Source: Hyphomicrobiales bacterium (GTDB lineage: Bacteria; Pseudomonadota; Alphaproteobacteria; Rhizobiales; Rhizobiaceae). Taken from it: a stretch of 64,000 nucleotides of DNA. The DNA lies in NCBI GenBank assembly GCA_900465685.1, contig UEGR01000011.1, positions 372,001 through 436,000 of the forward strand, written 5' to 3'. Each line of letters starts with the position of its first letter. Within the stretch, counting starts at the first letter, position 1. A program made the position numbers and the translations under genes. Positions 25,020 through 34,563 of the stretch are shown one piece after another. The notes beneath the pieces are model-generated. The model was not told the origin of the DNA, ran no database searches, and was given only the letters and a program-made list of their open reading frames with translations.

Positions 25020-25043
25020 ATTTAATCAATCGATTGATTAAAT
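25020..25043. promoter_or_regulatory. Perfect 24-base palindrome, candidate TetR operator
   Basis: The palindrome is centred on ATCGAT, with half-site TTTAATCAATCG. It begins seven bases upstream of the TetR start codon and would overlap the promoter or ribosome-binding region of the efflux operon. Confidence 0.75.
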
Positions 25044-25124
25044 GTCAAGCAGTCGAAAACTGCGTGAGGACATCGCGCAGTTTTCGGTCAGATTCGGCGA
25101 GGTTTTACGAAGGGCTCTTGCCCA

Positions 25125-25568
25125 TCATTTTGCGCTGGCGATAACTTTCTCCAGCCGCGTCTGGACGATCTTCGGCTTCTTGGCGGCAACGATCTGATCG
25201 AGATTGGCCGGATTGTCGCCAACTGCAATCACCGCAACCATGCCCATGGCGAAGTGCGGTGTGCATTTGACGAGATAGGCGCCCGGCTCCGTGACGGTCA
25301 GCACATAGTTCTCGTTCATCTTGCTTTTGAACGGGGCCACGCCTGCCGGGAGCATGTCCTTGACCGACTCGACATAATGCCCCTTGTCCACCGAGATGAA
25401 GGTTACCGTGTCGCCCGGCTTTGCCTTGATATAGGCCGGTTCGAACACCATGACGCCCTCAGCGCCCTTGTTCAGCATGTGAACTTCAATATTCTCGGCG
25501 AAAGCGGGGGCAGCAAGCAGGCCCAAGACACCGGCGGCAAGTCCCAACGCGGTCATACGCATTTTCAT
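25125..25568 (-). CDS. Pseudoazurin (periplasmic blue copper protein)
   Basis: This 147-residue cupredoxin has a signal peptide ending AAPAFA-ENI (cleavage after residue 24). Copper ligands align with pseudoazurin: His64 in DKGHYVES, Cys102 and His105 in [10 protein letters not shown], and Met110. It carries electrons in the periplasm, typically to copper nitrite reductase or nitrous oxide reductase. The ATG at 25568 has GGAG six bases upstream; the frame runs to 25625 but that extension has no ribosome site. An FNR-type site and a 5' hairpin upstream suggest anaerobic induction. No denitrification gene lies next to it. Confidence 0.92.
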   Translation of the reverse strand: MKMRMTALGLAAGVLGLLAAPAFAENIEVHMLNKGAEGVMVFEPAYIKAKPGDTVTFISVDKGHYVESVKDMLPAGVAPFKSKMNENYVLTVTEPGAYLVKCTPHFAMGMVAVIAVGDNPANLDQIVAAKKPKIVQTRLEKVIASAK

Positions 25569-25627
25569 CTCGATCTCCATCACGAGCGCCGCGGCTGCCC
25601 AAGCGGACAGGCCGAAAGCGCCCAAAC

Positions 25628-25651
25628 ATTGCGGGCAAAGCAGCCCGCAAT
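25628..25651 (-). other. Hairpin at the predicted 5' end of the pseudoazurin transcript
   Basis: ATTGCGGGC-aaagca-GCCCGCAAT is a perfect nine-base-pair stem. Its outer end coincides within a few bases with the start predicted from the FNR box, so it may stabilise the mRNA. Alternatively it could end the LIV operon transcript. Confidence 0.45.
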
Positions 25652-25655
25652 CGGA

Positions 25656-25700
25656 AATCTAGTCCCTTCATTTCAGGTTTTCCTTGATTGCAATCAAGGA
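25656..25700 (-). promoter_or_regulatory. FNR/NnrR-type site and -10 element of pseudoazurin
   Basis: TTGATTGCAATCAA, the centre of a 20-base perfect palindrome at 25681-25700, matches the FNR consensus TTGAT-N4-ATCAA exactly. A TAGATT -10 element lies at 25656-25661 on the minus strand, placing the box near -41.5, the class II activator position. The regulator could be FnrN, NnrR or Dnr. Confidence 0.72.
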
Positions 25701-25719
25701 AGCGGGATGACAAACGGGT

Positions 25720-26469
25720 TCAGTGCAGGCCGAGATAAGCCTTGCGCACCTCGGCATTGTCCAGAAGCGACGCGCTATTACCTGACAGATGAATGCGGCC
25801 ATTGACCATGACATAGGCGCGCTGCGACAGTTTCAGTGCGTGATTGGCATTCTGCTCGACCAGAAAAATAGTCTTGCCCATCGCGGCAATCTCACCCAGC
25901 ACCTCGAAGACGCGCTTCACGACCAGCGGCGCCAGCCCCAGCGAAGGCTCATCGAACAGGATCAACTCGGGCCGCGCCATCATGGCGCGCGCAATGGCCA
26001 GCATCTGCTGCTCACCGCCGGACATGGTGCCTGCAACCTGATTGCGACGCTCCTTGAGGCGAGGAAACAGTTCGAACATGGTCGCGCGGTCGGCGTCGAA
26101 ATGCTCCATCCCGACAGGCGTGGTACCCATCATCATGTTCTCCTCGACCGACATTTCCTGATAGATCTGCCGCCCTTCCGGCACCAGTGCCACGCCCCGC
26201 CTGGAAATGCGATTTGTCGCCAGACGGGAAATGTCCTCGCCACGATGAACGATCCTGCCTTTCGACGCGCGCGGCGAGCCGAAGATCGTCGAAAGCAGCG
26301 TGGTCTTGCCTGCGCCATTCGCGCCGATCAGGCTGACAATCTCGCCCTTGGAAATATGCACATTGACCGAGCGCAGCGCTTCCACCGCGCCATAATGCGC
26401 GTGCACATCCACCAGCTCCAGAAGCTTGTCGGTTGCGCCCTGCCCGTTTGGTTCCGCCACCTGGCTCAC
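25720..26469 (-). CDS. livF: Branched-chain amino acid ABC transporter ATP-binding protein (LivF-type)
   Basis: This 249-residue ATPase has Walker A GANGAGKTTLLSTIFG, the signature MSGGEQQMLAIARAMMARPE and Walker B LILFDEPSLGLAP. The DEPSLGLAP motif and the C-terminal LVEQNANHALKLSQRAYVM are hallmarks of LivF. It is the last gene of a five-gene importer operon and overlaps the LivG gene by four bases. The symbol denotes the family role; substrates of LIV-type systems range over amino acids, amides and urea. Confidence 0.93.
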   Translation of the reverse strand: MSQVAEPNGQGATDKLLELVDVHAHYGAVEALRSVNVHISKGEIVSLIGANGAGKTTLLSTIFGSPRASKGRIVHRGEDISRLATNRISRRGVALVPEGRQIYQEMSVEENMMMGTTPVGMEHFDADRATMFELFPRLKERRNQVAGTMSGGEQQMLAIARAMMARPELILFDEPSLGLAPLVVKRVFEVLGEIAAMGKTIFLVEQNANHALKLSQRAYVMVNGRIHLSGNSASLLDNAEVRKAYLGLH

Positions 26470-27284
26470 GATTGCACCTCTTCTTCACTGACACCGAGAT
26501 AGGCAGCGATCACTGCCGGATCATTGGCCACCTGTTCAGGCGTTCCATCGGCAATGACCTCGCCATGATCCAGCACGACAATGTGGTTGGATATGCGCAT
26601 CACCAGCCCCATATCGTGCTCAATCACCAGCACGGTCAGCTCCTGCTCGGCGCAAAGCCGCTGGATGATCTGGGAAAGCTCATGCGTTTCTGATGGGTTC
26701 AGCCCCGCCGCCGGTTCGTCGAGACAGATAAGCTGCGGCCCGGTACACATGGCGCGGGCGATCTCCAGCCGTCGCTGCCGGCCATAGGGAAGCTCCCCGG
26801 CAAGCCGGTTGGCGTCTTCAAGCAGGTTCATCTGGCCGAGCCAGTAATAGGCGCGGTCCACCGCTTCGGTTTCCGCCTTGCGGAAGGCCAATGTTTTGAA
26901 GATGCCGCTCAACAGCCCGTTGCGGGTGGCAAGATGCTGGGCAACCAGCAGGTTCTCCACCACCGACATTTCCTTGAACAGCCGGATGTTCTGGAATGTG
27001 CGGGCGATACCCGCCCGCGTCACCTGATGGGAGCCGCCGGTGATCGGCTTGTCCATATAAGCGCCGATGTCACGCGGGCCTTCTGGACCGTTGAGCACAA
27101 TGCGGCCTTCGCTCGCACGATAAAAGCCGGTGATGCAGTTGAACATCGTCGTCTTGCCAGCGCCGTTGGGGCCGATCAGCGCGGTAATGCCGCCTTTCGC
27201 CACCGAGAAATTGACCCCGCGATTGGCGACGATCCCGCCAAACCGCATGGTGACATTTTGAACTTCGAGGATAGGCGCATTCAT
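26466..27284 (-). CDS. livG: Branched-chain amino acid ABC transporter ATP-binding protein (LivG-type)
   Basis: This 272-residue ATPase has Walker [19 protein letters not shown], a typical LivG insertion ending in [20 protein letters not shown], and Walker B with [16 protein letters not shown]. The TARTFQN-like Q-loop region and the AAGLNPSE motif are diagnostic for LivG. It overlaps the LivM gene upstream and the LivF gene downstream by four bases each, so the three products are made together and assemble on the inner face of the membrane. Confidence 0.93.
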   Translation of the reverse strand: MNAPILEVQNVTMRFGGIVANRGVNFSVAKGGITALIGPNGAGKTTMFNCITGFYRASEGRIVLNGPEGPRDIGAYMDKPITGGSHQVTRAGIARTFQNIRLFKEMSVVENLLVAQHLATRNGLLSGIFKTLAFRKAETEAVDRAYYWLGQMNLLEDANRLAGELPYGRQRRLEIARAMCTGPQLICLDEPAAGLNPSETHELSQIIQRLCAEQELTVLVIEHDMGLVMRISNHIVVLDHGEVIADGTPEQVANDPAVIAAYLGVSEEEVQS

Positions 27285-28597
27285 CGGCTGGCCTCCATGG
27301 TCAATTGATCCGGCTTGGAGGAAAGCCCCGCCGAAACCACCGCCTCCGACGACGGGAAGAACGCCGGGCGCGTGACCCGCACCAGTCCGCGCGGCTTCCA
27401 GATCATCATGACGACCATCAGCACGCCGAAAATGAAGACGCGATATTCTGCGAAGTCGCGCAGCAGTTCCGGCAGGATGGTCAAAACCAGCGCGGCGAGA
27501 ATGACACCGACAGTGGAGCCGAGACCACCCAGCACCACGATGGCGAGGATGAGCGCAGATTCGAAGAAGGTGAAGGATGTCGGGTTCACGAAGCCCTGAT
27601 GCGCCGCGAAGAACACGCCTGCAATCCCGCCCGTCGATGCGCCAAGCATGAAGGCGGAAAGCTTGATGAAGACGTGATTGACGCCAAGCGACCGGCAGGC
27701 AATCTCATCCTCGCGCAGCGCTTCCCACATGCGCCCCAGCGGCATGACACGCAGGCGCTCCACCGTGTAGATCACCCCACACACGACGAGGAACAGCACG
27801 AAATACAGGAACCAGAACTTGTAATCGGAATTATAGGCGATGCCGAAGAAGTCGTGGAACGGTGTGCCGCCCTGCTTTGCGGTCCGGCTGAACTCCAACC
27901 CGAAGAGCGTGGGGGCGGGCGCGGGGGCGCCGTTCGGTCCTCCGGTGAAGTCCAGCCAGTTGTTGAGCACAAGGCGGATGATCTCGCCGAAACCCAGTGT
28001 CACGATGGCGAGGTAATCGCCATGCATCTTGAGCACCGGAAAACCGAGGATCATGCCGCAAAGGCCCGCGAGAAACGGCGCGATGACCAGCGCGCTCCAG
28101 AAGCCCAACCCCAGATATTGCGAGCCGAGCGCCAGAAGATAGGCACCCACTGCATAGAAGGCCACGAAGCCGAGATCGAGCAGGCCAGCCAGCCCGACGA
28201 CGATGTTCAGCCCCAGACCCAGGAGGCAGTAGATCAGCGCCAGAATGGCGATGCCGAGGAAATATTTGTCGGCCACGAAAGGCAGCATCAACCCTGCCAG
28301 AAAAATCACCGCCAACAGCGGGGCTGCGGATTTTTCCTTGCCCGTTCTGACCGTGACGCCGCCGCTATTGCTGGACAAAAGGGCTTTCAGCCTTGCGCCG
28401 AGCGGGCTCATGCCGATCAGCGAAAATATCAGCCGTCCGGCTGTGACGATGGCGGCAAGCGTGACGGCCCGCATCAGCTCATTGCGGAAGGAGAAGCCGT
28501 CCAGCACGAGACCGGAAATCGGCCCAAGCAGGATCAGCGAAATGGTGAAAGTCAGTAGCGCTTCCTTGAAAAGCGCGAGAAGACGGTCGTTCAGCAT
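27281..28597 (-). CDS. livM: Branched-chain amino acid ABC transporter permease (LivM-type)
   Basis: This 438-residue protein has an N-terminal membrane extension (about residues 1-110, the part seen in longer LivM proteins) followed by the BPD_transp_2 core with [20 protein letters not shown] and GHVF-like loop [20 protein letters not shown]. The start at 28597, [10 protein letters not shown], is preceded by a GAGGGGAGG site; the frame runs to 28675 into the LivH gene. It pairs with LivH to form the channel. Confidence 0.92.
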   Translation of the reverse strand: MLNDRLLALFKEALLTFTISLILLGPISGLVLDGFSFRNELMRAVTLAAIVTAGRLIFSLIGMSPLGARLKALLSSNSGGVTVRTGKEKSAAPLLAVIFLAGLMLPFVADKYFLGIAILALIYCLLGLGLNIVVGLAGLLDLGFVAFYAVGAYLLALGSQYLGLGFWSALVIAPFLAGLCGMILGFPVLKMHGDYLAIVTLGFGEIIRLVLNNWLDFTGGPNGAPAPAPTLFGLEFSRTAKQGGTPFHDFFGIAYNSDYKFWFLYFVLFLVVCGVIYTVERLRVMPLGRMWEALREDEIACRSLGVNHVFIKLSAFMLGASTGGIAGVFFAAHQGFVNPTSFTFFESALILAIVVLGGLGSTVGVILAALVLTILPELLRDFAEYRVFIFGVLMVVMMIWKPRGLVRVTRPAFFPSSEAVVSAGLSSKPDQLTMEASR

Positions 28598-28613
28598 GGT
28601 TTCCGGCCTCCCC

Positions 28614-29531
28614 TCAGACTTTCTGGATTTCCGGACGACCGAGCAGGCCGTAAGGACGGAAGAACAGAAGAACAATCAGCAAGGCAAAGGCGAAGACGTC
28701 CTTGTAGTCCGTGCTGACATAGCCGGCGAACAGCGCTTCGGTGAGGCCGAGCAATATGCCGCCGAGCACTGCGCCCGGCAGAGAGCCAATGCCGCCAAGT
28801 ACTGCCGCCGTGAATGCCTTGATGCCCATCACGAAGCCGATGAAGAAATTGAACGAACCATAGTTGAAGGTCACCAGCACGCCGCCGACAGCAGCCGTTG
28901 CTGCACCGATCACGAAGACGGTGGAGATGGTGCGGTCCGTGTTGACGCCGAGGATCGCAGAAATGCGGATATTTTGCTGGGTCGCGCGGCACTCACGGCC
29001 AATGCGCGTATAGCCGATCACATAGGTCAGAATGCCCATGGCGACCAATGAGGCCAACAGGATCACGGTCTGCATATAGGTGATCTGGGCAAAATGCTGT
29101 TCGGTGCCGAACCGGAAAGCGCCCTGGATCAGCGTCGGCACGCCCTGATCGCGCGCGCCTTGTGAAATCTGAACATAGCTTTGCAGCATCAGCGATATGC
29201 CGATTGCCGAAATCAGCGGCGCCAGCTTGGTGGAGCCGCGCAACGGCCTGTAGGCCACGCGCTCGATCACCCACCCGTAGACCGCCGTGATGGCGCAGGT
29301 GATGATCAGGATCGAGATCAGCGCGAAAGGAACCGACTGAACGCCGAAGAAGCCCAGCACCGCAAGCGTGATCGCGGCAATATAGGCCGACACCATATAG
29401 ACGTCGCCATGAGCGAAATTGATCATGCGGATGACCCCGTAGACCATCGTGTAGCCGACGGCGATCAGTCCGTAGATAGCGCCCAGCGTGATCCCATTGA
29501 TCAGCTGCTGGGCCAGAATATAGAAGTCCAT
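28614..29531 (-). CDS. livH: Branched-chain amino acid ABC transporter permease (LivH-type)
   Basis: This 305-residue permease has about eight membrane helices and the LivH motif [20 protein letters not shown] (about residues 27-46). [21 protein letters not shown] segment near residue 245 is also typical. It lies between the substrate-binding protein gene (144 bases upstream, with an intervening hairpin) and the LivM gene (16 bases downstream). Confidence 0.93.
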   Translation of the reverse strand: MDFYILAQQLINGITLGAIYGLIAVGYTMVYGVIRMINFAHGDVYMVSAYIAAITLAVLGFFGVQSVPFALISILIITCAITAVYGWVIERVAYRPLRGSTKLAPLISAIGISLMLQSYVQISQGARDQGVPTLIQGAFRFGTEQHFAQITYMQTVILLASLVAMGILTYVIGYTRIGRECRATQQNIRISAILGVNTDRTISTVFVIGAATAAVGGVLVTFNYGSFNFFIGFVMGIKAFTAAVLGGIGSLPGAVLGGILLGLTEALFAGYVSTDYKDVFAFALLIVLLFFRPYGLLGRPEIQKV

Positions 29532-29636
29532 GGCAACCCCTTTTGCATTCAGAGCGACATGCGATCTGAACTCTTGGTCCGACGCATCCAGCCGAACAGC
29601 GTGACGTGCTGTGGATGCGGTTCAGGCAAGGAGGAA

Positions 29637-29662
29637 CCAGCCAGACCGCAGGGTCTGGCTGG
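29637..29662 (-). terminator. Hairpin between binding-protein and permease genes (partial terminator or processing site)
   Basis: CCAGCCAGACC and GGTCTGGCTGG form a perfect 11-base-pair stem with a four-base loop, 14 bases after the binding-protein stop. There is no strong U-tract. Such hairpins commonly keep the binding-protein mRNA in excess over the membrane components. Confidence 0.6.
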
Positions 29663-29675
29663 AGCTGGTAGAGCC

Positions 29676-30791
29676 TTAGTTGACGAGAACTGGGGTTCCC
29701 TTGTCGTCGAAATTATAGAAGACGAACTTGAAGTCCTTGATGTCGCCCTTCTCGTCCCAGGTGATCTTGCCAATGGCGGAATCAACCGTGTTGTTACGCA
29801 GCCAGTTGGTCTGGGCCTTGATGTCGTCACCCGCCTTCAACGCAGCCACGATGGCCTGCGCATTGGCGTAGCCATAGAGCGTGTAGTTGGCTGGCGTGAT
29901 ATTCGCCTTCTTCAGCGCATCCTGAACGCCCTTGGTCGACGGATCGGCCAGCGGGTCCGGCGTTGCCGAATAATAGACATTCTTGAGATTGCCCGCGCCG
30001 CCAGCTGCCGCAATCAGCTCGGCCTGCGCGAAGGAATCGCCGCTCACCACAACCACATCCAGACCCTGTTCCTTGATCTGGCGGATCAGCGGGCCGCCTT
30101 CCGGAATAAGACCGCCGAAATAAACAGCCGTTGCGCCGGAACTCTTGATCTTGGTCACCAGCGCATTGAAGTCGCGCTCGCCGCGCGTCAGGCCTTCATA
30201 AAGAACCGGCTTGATGCCGCGTGCTTCGATGGTCTTCTTGACTGCATCGACGAGGCCCTGACCATAGGTGTCCTTGTCATGGATCAGCGCGATCTTGTCC
30301 CGCTTCAACGTATCGAGAATGAACGCACCGGCGACGACTGCCTGCTGATCGTCGCGTCCGCAACCACGAAACACGGTTTCAAGGCCGCGCTCGGTCACGG
30401 TTGGATTGGTGGATGCAGGAGCCATCTCCAGAATGCCCGCATCATTGTAGATTTCGGAAGCAGGAATGGTGCTCGACGAGCAGAAATGGCCAATCACCGC
30501 CTGAACCTTGTCCTGATCGACAAAACGGTTGGCAACGGCAATCGCCTGCTTCGGTTCGCAGGCATCGTCGCCCTTCACCAGTTCGATCTGCTTGCCATTG
30601 ATGCCGCCGCTGGCATTCACATCGTTCACATAAGCGGAAACACCGCTGTAAACCTGTTCACCGAATGTAGCGTTGGGGCCTGTCATCGGGCCTGCAACAC
30701 CGATCTTGATCGTGTCGGCTGCAAAGGCCTGTGACAGCAGGAGACCGGACGCGATGGCTGATCCGGCGAGAAGTCTTGCGATGGATTTCAT
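29676..30791 (-). CDS. LIV-type periplasmic substrate-binding protein
   Basis: This 371-residue protein has a signal peptide ending QAFA-ADTIKIGVAGPMTGPNAT (cleavage near residue 24) and the Peripla_BP_6 fold seen in LivJ/LivK. GEQVYSGVSAYVNDVNASGG, IGHFCSSSTIPASEIYNDAG and AVYFGGLIPEGGPLIRQIKE are typical segments. It captures the ligand in the periplasm for LivHMGF. Its position next to an aminotransferase and amide-hydrolysis cluster leaves open that the ligand is not a branched-chain amino acid. Confidence 0.92.
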   Translation of the reverse strand: MKSIARLLAGSAIASGLLLSQAFAADTIKIGVAGPMTGPNATFGEQVYSGVSAYVNDVNASGGINGKQIELVKGDDACEPKQAIAVANRFVDQDKVQAVIGHFCSSSTIPASEIYNDAGILEMAPASTNPTVTERGLETVFRGCGRDDQQAVVAGAFILDTLKRDKIALIHDKDTYGQGLVDAVKKTIEARGIKPVLYEGLTRGERDFNALVTKIKSSGATAVYFGGLIPEGGPLIRQIKEQGLDVVVVSGDSFAQAELIAAAGGAGNLKNVYYSATPDPLADPSTKGVQDALKKANITPANYTLYGYANAQAIVAALKAGDDIKAQTNWLRNNTVDSAIGKITWDEKGDIKDFKFVFYNFDDKGTPVLVN

Positions 30792-31252
30792 GGAGTTTCC
30801 CTCTGGTTTTAACCGTTGTTCTTATCAAAGCGATTTCTGTTCCGATGGAAGTGTTCGAACCGCTCCAATTCTTTGCTTGCATGCATTTTCGGGGCAAAAT
30901 CGCTCTATATTCTCACTGGAAACGTTATGGCCGCTCCCGGCCTTCGCCATTTCCACGCGACTGGTCACATCGCACCAATCATCTGATTTTGCTTGCCTAT
31001 TACCTCCACCAAACAAAAATCGGCCAGCTGAACCGCCGTTTTTGCGGCTTGTTTTCATGTTGACACATATATGATAAGTGACGTATTTAAAGATCGTCAA
31101 GTGGAAATACGAATGAGCGTGGCCCGACACCATCAAGACGCATCAATTCCAGACCCCGACGGCCCGATCTTCCACCCGCCTCCATACGACCCAGCACAAA
31201 GAAACGCCGTGATCGGCGACACGCCAGGAACCACAGGCCAGGGAGCCCAGAC
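30792..31252. other. Divergent regulatory gap between LIV operon and aminotransferase
   Basis: This 461-base gap is AT-richer than its neighbours and has no convincing gene. It contains a candidate plus-strand promoter near 31060 and must hold the LIV operon promoter. Short frames inside it lack ribosome sites or family features. Confidence 0.5.
31060..31089 (+). promoter_or_regulatory. Candidate sigma-70-type promoter
   Basis: TTGACA at 31060-31065 and TATTTA at 31084-31089 are separated by 18 bases, giving a plausible promoter for the aminotransferase operon. The spacer contains ATATATGATAAG, similar to a stretch in the gap at 38391-38483. Confidence 0.35.
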
Positions 31253-32464
31253 ATGAACATGATCGCTTTCGAGAGCCGGCGTGCGGCGACCATCAAATCC
31301 TCACCGTCGATGGCCGTTTCGATGGCGGCCAAGGCCATGCGGGCCAGAGGCGAAAACGTCCTCGACCTGTCGCTCGGCGAGCCGGATTTTGATACGCCGT
31401 CGCATATTGTCGAGGCGGCAATCGGCGCGATGCGCAGCGGCATCACGCGCTATACGGCACCTGACGGCCTGCCGGAGTTGCGCCAGGCCATTGTCGATAA
31501 GTTCAGGCGCGAGAACGGTCTCGACTATGCGCTGGACGAAATCTCGATCGGCAATGGCGCAAAGCAGATCCTGTTCAACGCCTTTCTCGGCACCTTGGAG
31601 CCGGGCGATGAAGTGATCGTTCCTGCTCCTTACTGGGTGTCCTATACCGATCTGGTGATCCTGCATGGCGGCCTGCCGAAAGTGATCGCCTGCGGTGTGG
31701 AAGACGATTTCAAGATCACGCCGGAGCGGCTGGAAGCGGCAATCACCCCAAAGACCCGCTGGTTTCTGTTCAACTCGCCTTCCAATCCAACCGGCGCGAT
31801 CTATACGGCGGATGAATTGAAGGCGCTGGGCGAAGTGCTGGCACGCCATCCGCGCGTCGCGATCATGTCGGATGAAATCTACGAACACATCGTCTGCGGC
31901 GACACGCCCTTCACGTCATTCGCCATTGCCTGCCCCGATCTGCGCGACCGCACATTGATCATCAACGGCGTTTCCAAGGCCTATGCCATGACCGGCTGGC
32001 GTCTTGGCTATGCGGCGGGTCCGAAGGAACTGACCAAGGTGCTCAACAAGCTGCAGTCGCAGAGCACCACCTGCCCCTCCTCCATCACGCAGGTTGCGGC
32101 AGCGGCCGCTCTCAATGGCCCGCAGGATTTCGTGCGGACAGCGGTTGCAGAATACAAGGCGCGTGGCGAACTGGTGACAAAGGGCTTTGGCGCCATTGCG
32201 GGGCTTGAAGTCCGCGCGCCGGAAGGTGCATTCTATCTCTTCCCGAAATGCGCTGCCTATATCGGTAAAGTGACGCCGGACGGCACTCTGATTGCGAATG
32301 ATACGATGCTCGCTTCCTATCTTCTGACCGAAGGCAAGGTCGCCACTGTGCCCGGCGCGGCTTTCGGCGTTGAGCCTTACATCCGCCTCTCTTTCGCGAC
32401 CTCCCGGGAAAACCTGACCGCAGCCATCGAGCGCACATCCGATGCCCTCGCAAAACTTCGCTAA
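31253..32464 (+). CDS. PLP-dependent aminotransferase, class I (aspartate aminotransferase-like)
   Basis: This 403-residue fold-type I enzyme carries FNSPSNPTGAIY (substrate-binding Asn near 174), SDEIYEHI, and the PLP lysine Lys242 in NGVSKAYAMTGWRLGYAAGP. A C-terminal YIRLSFATS Arg should bind the substrate carboxylate. It transfers amino groups between an amino acid and 2-oxoglutarate or oxaloacetate. It leads an operon with the next two genes (gaps of 13 and 7 bases), so it may transaminate a product made or imported by this cluster. Confidence 0.92.
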   Translation: MNMIAFESRRAATIKSSPSMAVSMAAKAMRARGENVLDLSLGEPDFDTPSHIVEAAIGAMRSGITRYTAPDGLPELRQAIVDKFRRENGLDYALDEISIGNGAKQILFNAFLGTLEPGDEVIVPAPYWVSYTDLVILHGGLPKVIACGVEDDFKITPERLEAAITPKTRWFLFNSPSNPTGAIYTADELKALGEVLARHPRVAIMSDEIYEHIVCGDTPFTSFAIACPDLRDRTLIINGVSKAYAMTGWRLGYAAGPKELTKVLNKLQSQSTTCPSSITQVAAAAALNGPQDFVRTAVAEYKARGELVTKGFGAIAGLEVRAPEGAFYLFPKCAAYIGKVTPDGTLIANDTMLASYLLTEGKVATVPGAAFGVEPYIRLSFATSRENLTAAIERTSDALAKLR

Positions 32465-32477
32465 TTAGGACCTCTTC

Positions 32478-33290
32478 ATGACCCACTTTCAAAGAACGCT
32501 GTTGACTGGCGCTGCCGGTCGCCTCGGATCGGAGCTGCGCAAATCGGGAACGCGGCTGGGCCGGATCGTGCGCTTGTCGGCGCTGGAACCGTGTCAGGAT
32601 CTCGCGCCGCATGAAGAGGACTTCCCCGCCGATCTCGCGGACTTCGACGCGGTTTCGCGCGTTGTCGAAGGCTGCGACGCCATCATACATATGGGCGGGC
32701 AGTCTGTGGAAGCGCCCTGGAAGACCATCCTCGATTCCAACATTTCCGGCGGCTACAATATTTACGAGGCAGCCCGTCGCCACGGTGTAAAGCGCATTGT
32801 CTTTGCAAGCTCCGTCCATGCCATCGGCTATTACGAGCGGACGGAAACCATCGACGGCAATGTTCAGACGCGCCCGGACAGCCTTTATGGCGTCTCCAAA
32901 ACCTTCGTGGAAAATCTGGCCCGCTATTACTTCGACAAGTTCGGCATCGAAACCGTCTGCATTCGCATCGGCTCCTCCTTTCCGGAACCGACCGACCGTC
33001 GCCATCTGATCACCTGGCTGTCCTTCGAAGACTGCCGCCAGCTGGTCGAGAAGTGCCTGTCCGCACCGCGTGTCGGCTTCATGGTCGCCTATGGCATGTC
33101 GAACAACAGCGAATCCTTCTGGGACAACCGCACCGCCGCCGTGCTCGGCTACAAGGCCAAGGACAGCGCCGACGATTATCGCGATGCGGTTTTCGCCAAG
33201 ACGCCGCAAGGCGACCCCAACGATCCGGCAGTCCGGTTTCAGGGTGGCAGCTTCTGCGCCGCCGGTCATTTCGAAGACGAAAACAAGTAG
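32478..33290 (+). CDS. NAD-dependent epimerase/dehydratase-family oxidoreductase (uronate dehydrogenase-like)
   Basis: This 270-residue extended-SDR protein has the nucleotide-binding motif LLTGAAGRLGSELR at residues about 8-21 and the active-site YxxxK in SLYGVSKTFVENLARYYF near residue 137. Length, the Ser in VFASSVHAIGYY and the motif CIRIGSSFPEPTDRRHLITW are like bacterial uronate dehydrogenases, which oxidise galacturonate or glucuronate. The assignment to uronates is by resemblance only. It sits 13 bases after the aminotransferase stop. Confidence 0.82.
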   Translation: MTHFQRTLLTGAAGRLGSELRKSGTRLGRIVRLSALEPCQDLAPHEEDFPADLADFDAVSRVVEGCDAIIHMGGQSVEAPWKTILDSNISGGYNIYEAARRHGVKRIVFASSVHAIGYYERTETIDGNVQTRPDSLYGVSKTFVENLARYYFDKFGIETVCIRIGSSFPEPTDRRHLITWLSFEDCRQLVEKCLSAPRVGFMVAYGMSNNSESFWDNRTAAVLGYKAKDSADDYRDAVFAKTPQGDPNDPAVRFQGGSFCAAGHFEDENK

Positions 33291-33297
33291 GCTTACA

Positions 33298-34491
33298 ATG
33301 CAGGCTTCCAAGAGTTCCTATGATGTCGTCATTGTCGGCGGCGCGGTTGTGGGCAGCGCGACCGCCTATTTTCTGGCGACCAACCCCGATTTCAACGGCA
33401 CCATACTGGTGATCGAAAAGGACTGGACCTATCAGCGCTCGGCAACGGCGCTGTCGTCCAGCTCCATCCGCCATCAGTTTTCCAACGCCATCAATGTGCA
33501 GGTTTCGCGCTTCGGCACGGAATTCATCCGCAATTTCCGCGAAAACGTGGCCGTCGATGACGACACGCCGGAAATCGGCTTTCACGAAGCGGGCTATCTG
33601 TTCCTTGCCGCCGATGACCGCGGCGATCAGGTTCTGCGGCGCAATCATGAAACGCAGGTTTCCTGCGGCGCGGAAGTTTCGCTGCTGGATGTGGATGGCC
33701 TTGGCCAGCGCTTTCCGTGGCTCAATCTTGAGGGGCTGACGCTTGGCAGCACCGGCGAACGCGGTGAAGGCTGGTTCGACAGTTCCGCGCTCATGCAGGG
33801 TTTCCGCAAGAAGGCGCGCTCGCTCGGCGTCGAATATATCGAGGACGAGGTCGTGGCCGTCAACCGTGAGGGCGACCGCATTGTCTCCGTGACCACCAAA
33901 AGCGGGCAGACGATTGCCTGCGGCACGATGGTCAACACGTCCGGCACCAACGGCAAGAAAGTCGCCCGCATGGCCGGGCTGGACATTCCGGTCGAACCAC
34001 GCCGCCGTTCGCTGTTCGTCGTCGATTGCCGCACACCGCTGGAAGGCAAGGTGGGCCTCACCATCGACCCAAGCGGCGTGTTCTTCCGGCCTGAAGGCAA
34101 GTTCTATCTGATGGGCACCTATCCCAAGCACGACCCGGAAGTCGACCCGAACGATTTCGATGTCATGCATGACGAGTTTGACGAGGAAATCTGGCCGACC
34201 TTGGCCAATCGCGTTCCGGCTTTCGAGGCGATCAAGGTCGTCAACTCATGGGCGGGCCATTACGACTATTGCACGCTCGATCACAATGTCATTCTGGGAT
34301 CGCATACCGAGGTGAAGAACTTCCTGTTCGCCAACGGATTTTCCGGTCACGGATTGCAGCAGTCGCCAGCCATGGGGCGCGGCTTGAGCGAACTGATCAT
34401 CTATGACGCGTTCAAGACGCTCGACCTCTCACCCTTCGGCTTTGAGCGCGTGACGGCCAATCGTCCATTCCTGGAAGATGCCGTGATCTGA
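33298..34491 (+). CDS. FAD-dependent oxidoreductase (D-amino acid oxidase/sarcosine oxidase-like)
   Basis: This 397-residue DAO-fold flavoprotein begins with YDVVIVGGAVVGSATAYFLA, the GxGxxG-type dinucleotide-binding loop, and ends with FLFANGFSGHGLQQSPAMGR, the C-terminal FAD signature common to sarcosine oxidase-like enzymes. It likely oxidises a secondary amine or an amino acid. The ATG at 33298 lies seven bases after the preceding stop; a longer frame begins inside the previous gene and is rejected. It is followed by a good intrinsic terminator. Confidence 0.88.
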   Translation: MQASKSSYDVVIVGGAVVGSATAYFLATNPDFNGTILVIEKDWTYQRSATALSSSSIRHQFSNAINVQVSRFGTEFIRNFRENVAVDDDTPEIGFHEAGYLFLAADDRGDQVLRRNHETQVSCGAEVSLLDVDGLGQRFPWLNLEGLTLGSTGERGEGWFDSSALMQGFRKKARSLGVEYIEDEVVAVNREGDRIVSVTTKSGQTIACGTMVNTSGTNGKKVARMAGLDIPVEPRRRSLFVVDCRTPLEGKVGLTIDPSGVFFRPEGKFYLMGTYPKHDPEVDPNDFDVMHDEFDEEIWPTLANRVPAFEAIKVVNSWAGHYDYCTLDHNVILGSHTEVKNFLFANGFSGHGLQQSPAMGRGLSELIIYDAFKTLDLSPFGFERVTANRPFLEDAVI

Positions 34492-34511
34492 CCGGCCTTG
34501 CAGACACAATC

Positions 34512-34552
34512 AAAAAGCCCGAAACCGTCGCCGGTTCCGGGCTTTTCTTTTT
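34512..34552. terminator. Bidirectional intrinsic terminator
   Basis: AAAAGCCCGAAACCG and CGGTTCCGGGCTTTT form a 15-base stem with one mismatch, followed by CTTTTTG on the plus strand and flanked by A residues for the minus strand. It lies between the FAD oxidoreductase and the convergent GntR gene. Confidence 0.85.
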
Positions 34553-34563
34553 GTTTGCGCTGC

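Noticed and set aside
25020-25043. 24-base palindrome as an FNR-type site
   Set aside because: It contains AATCAATCGATTGATT, not the TTGAT-N4-ATCAA order, and sits next to a TetR gene, so a TetR operator is the better reading.
27305-28558. 417-codon plus-strand frame
   Set aside because: Composition (His, Arg, Glu, Gln rich) is that of a shadow opposite the LivM gene.
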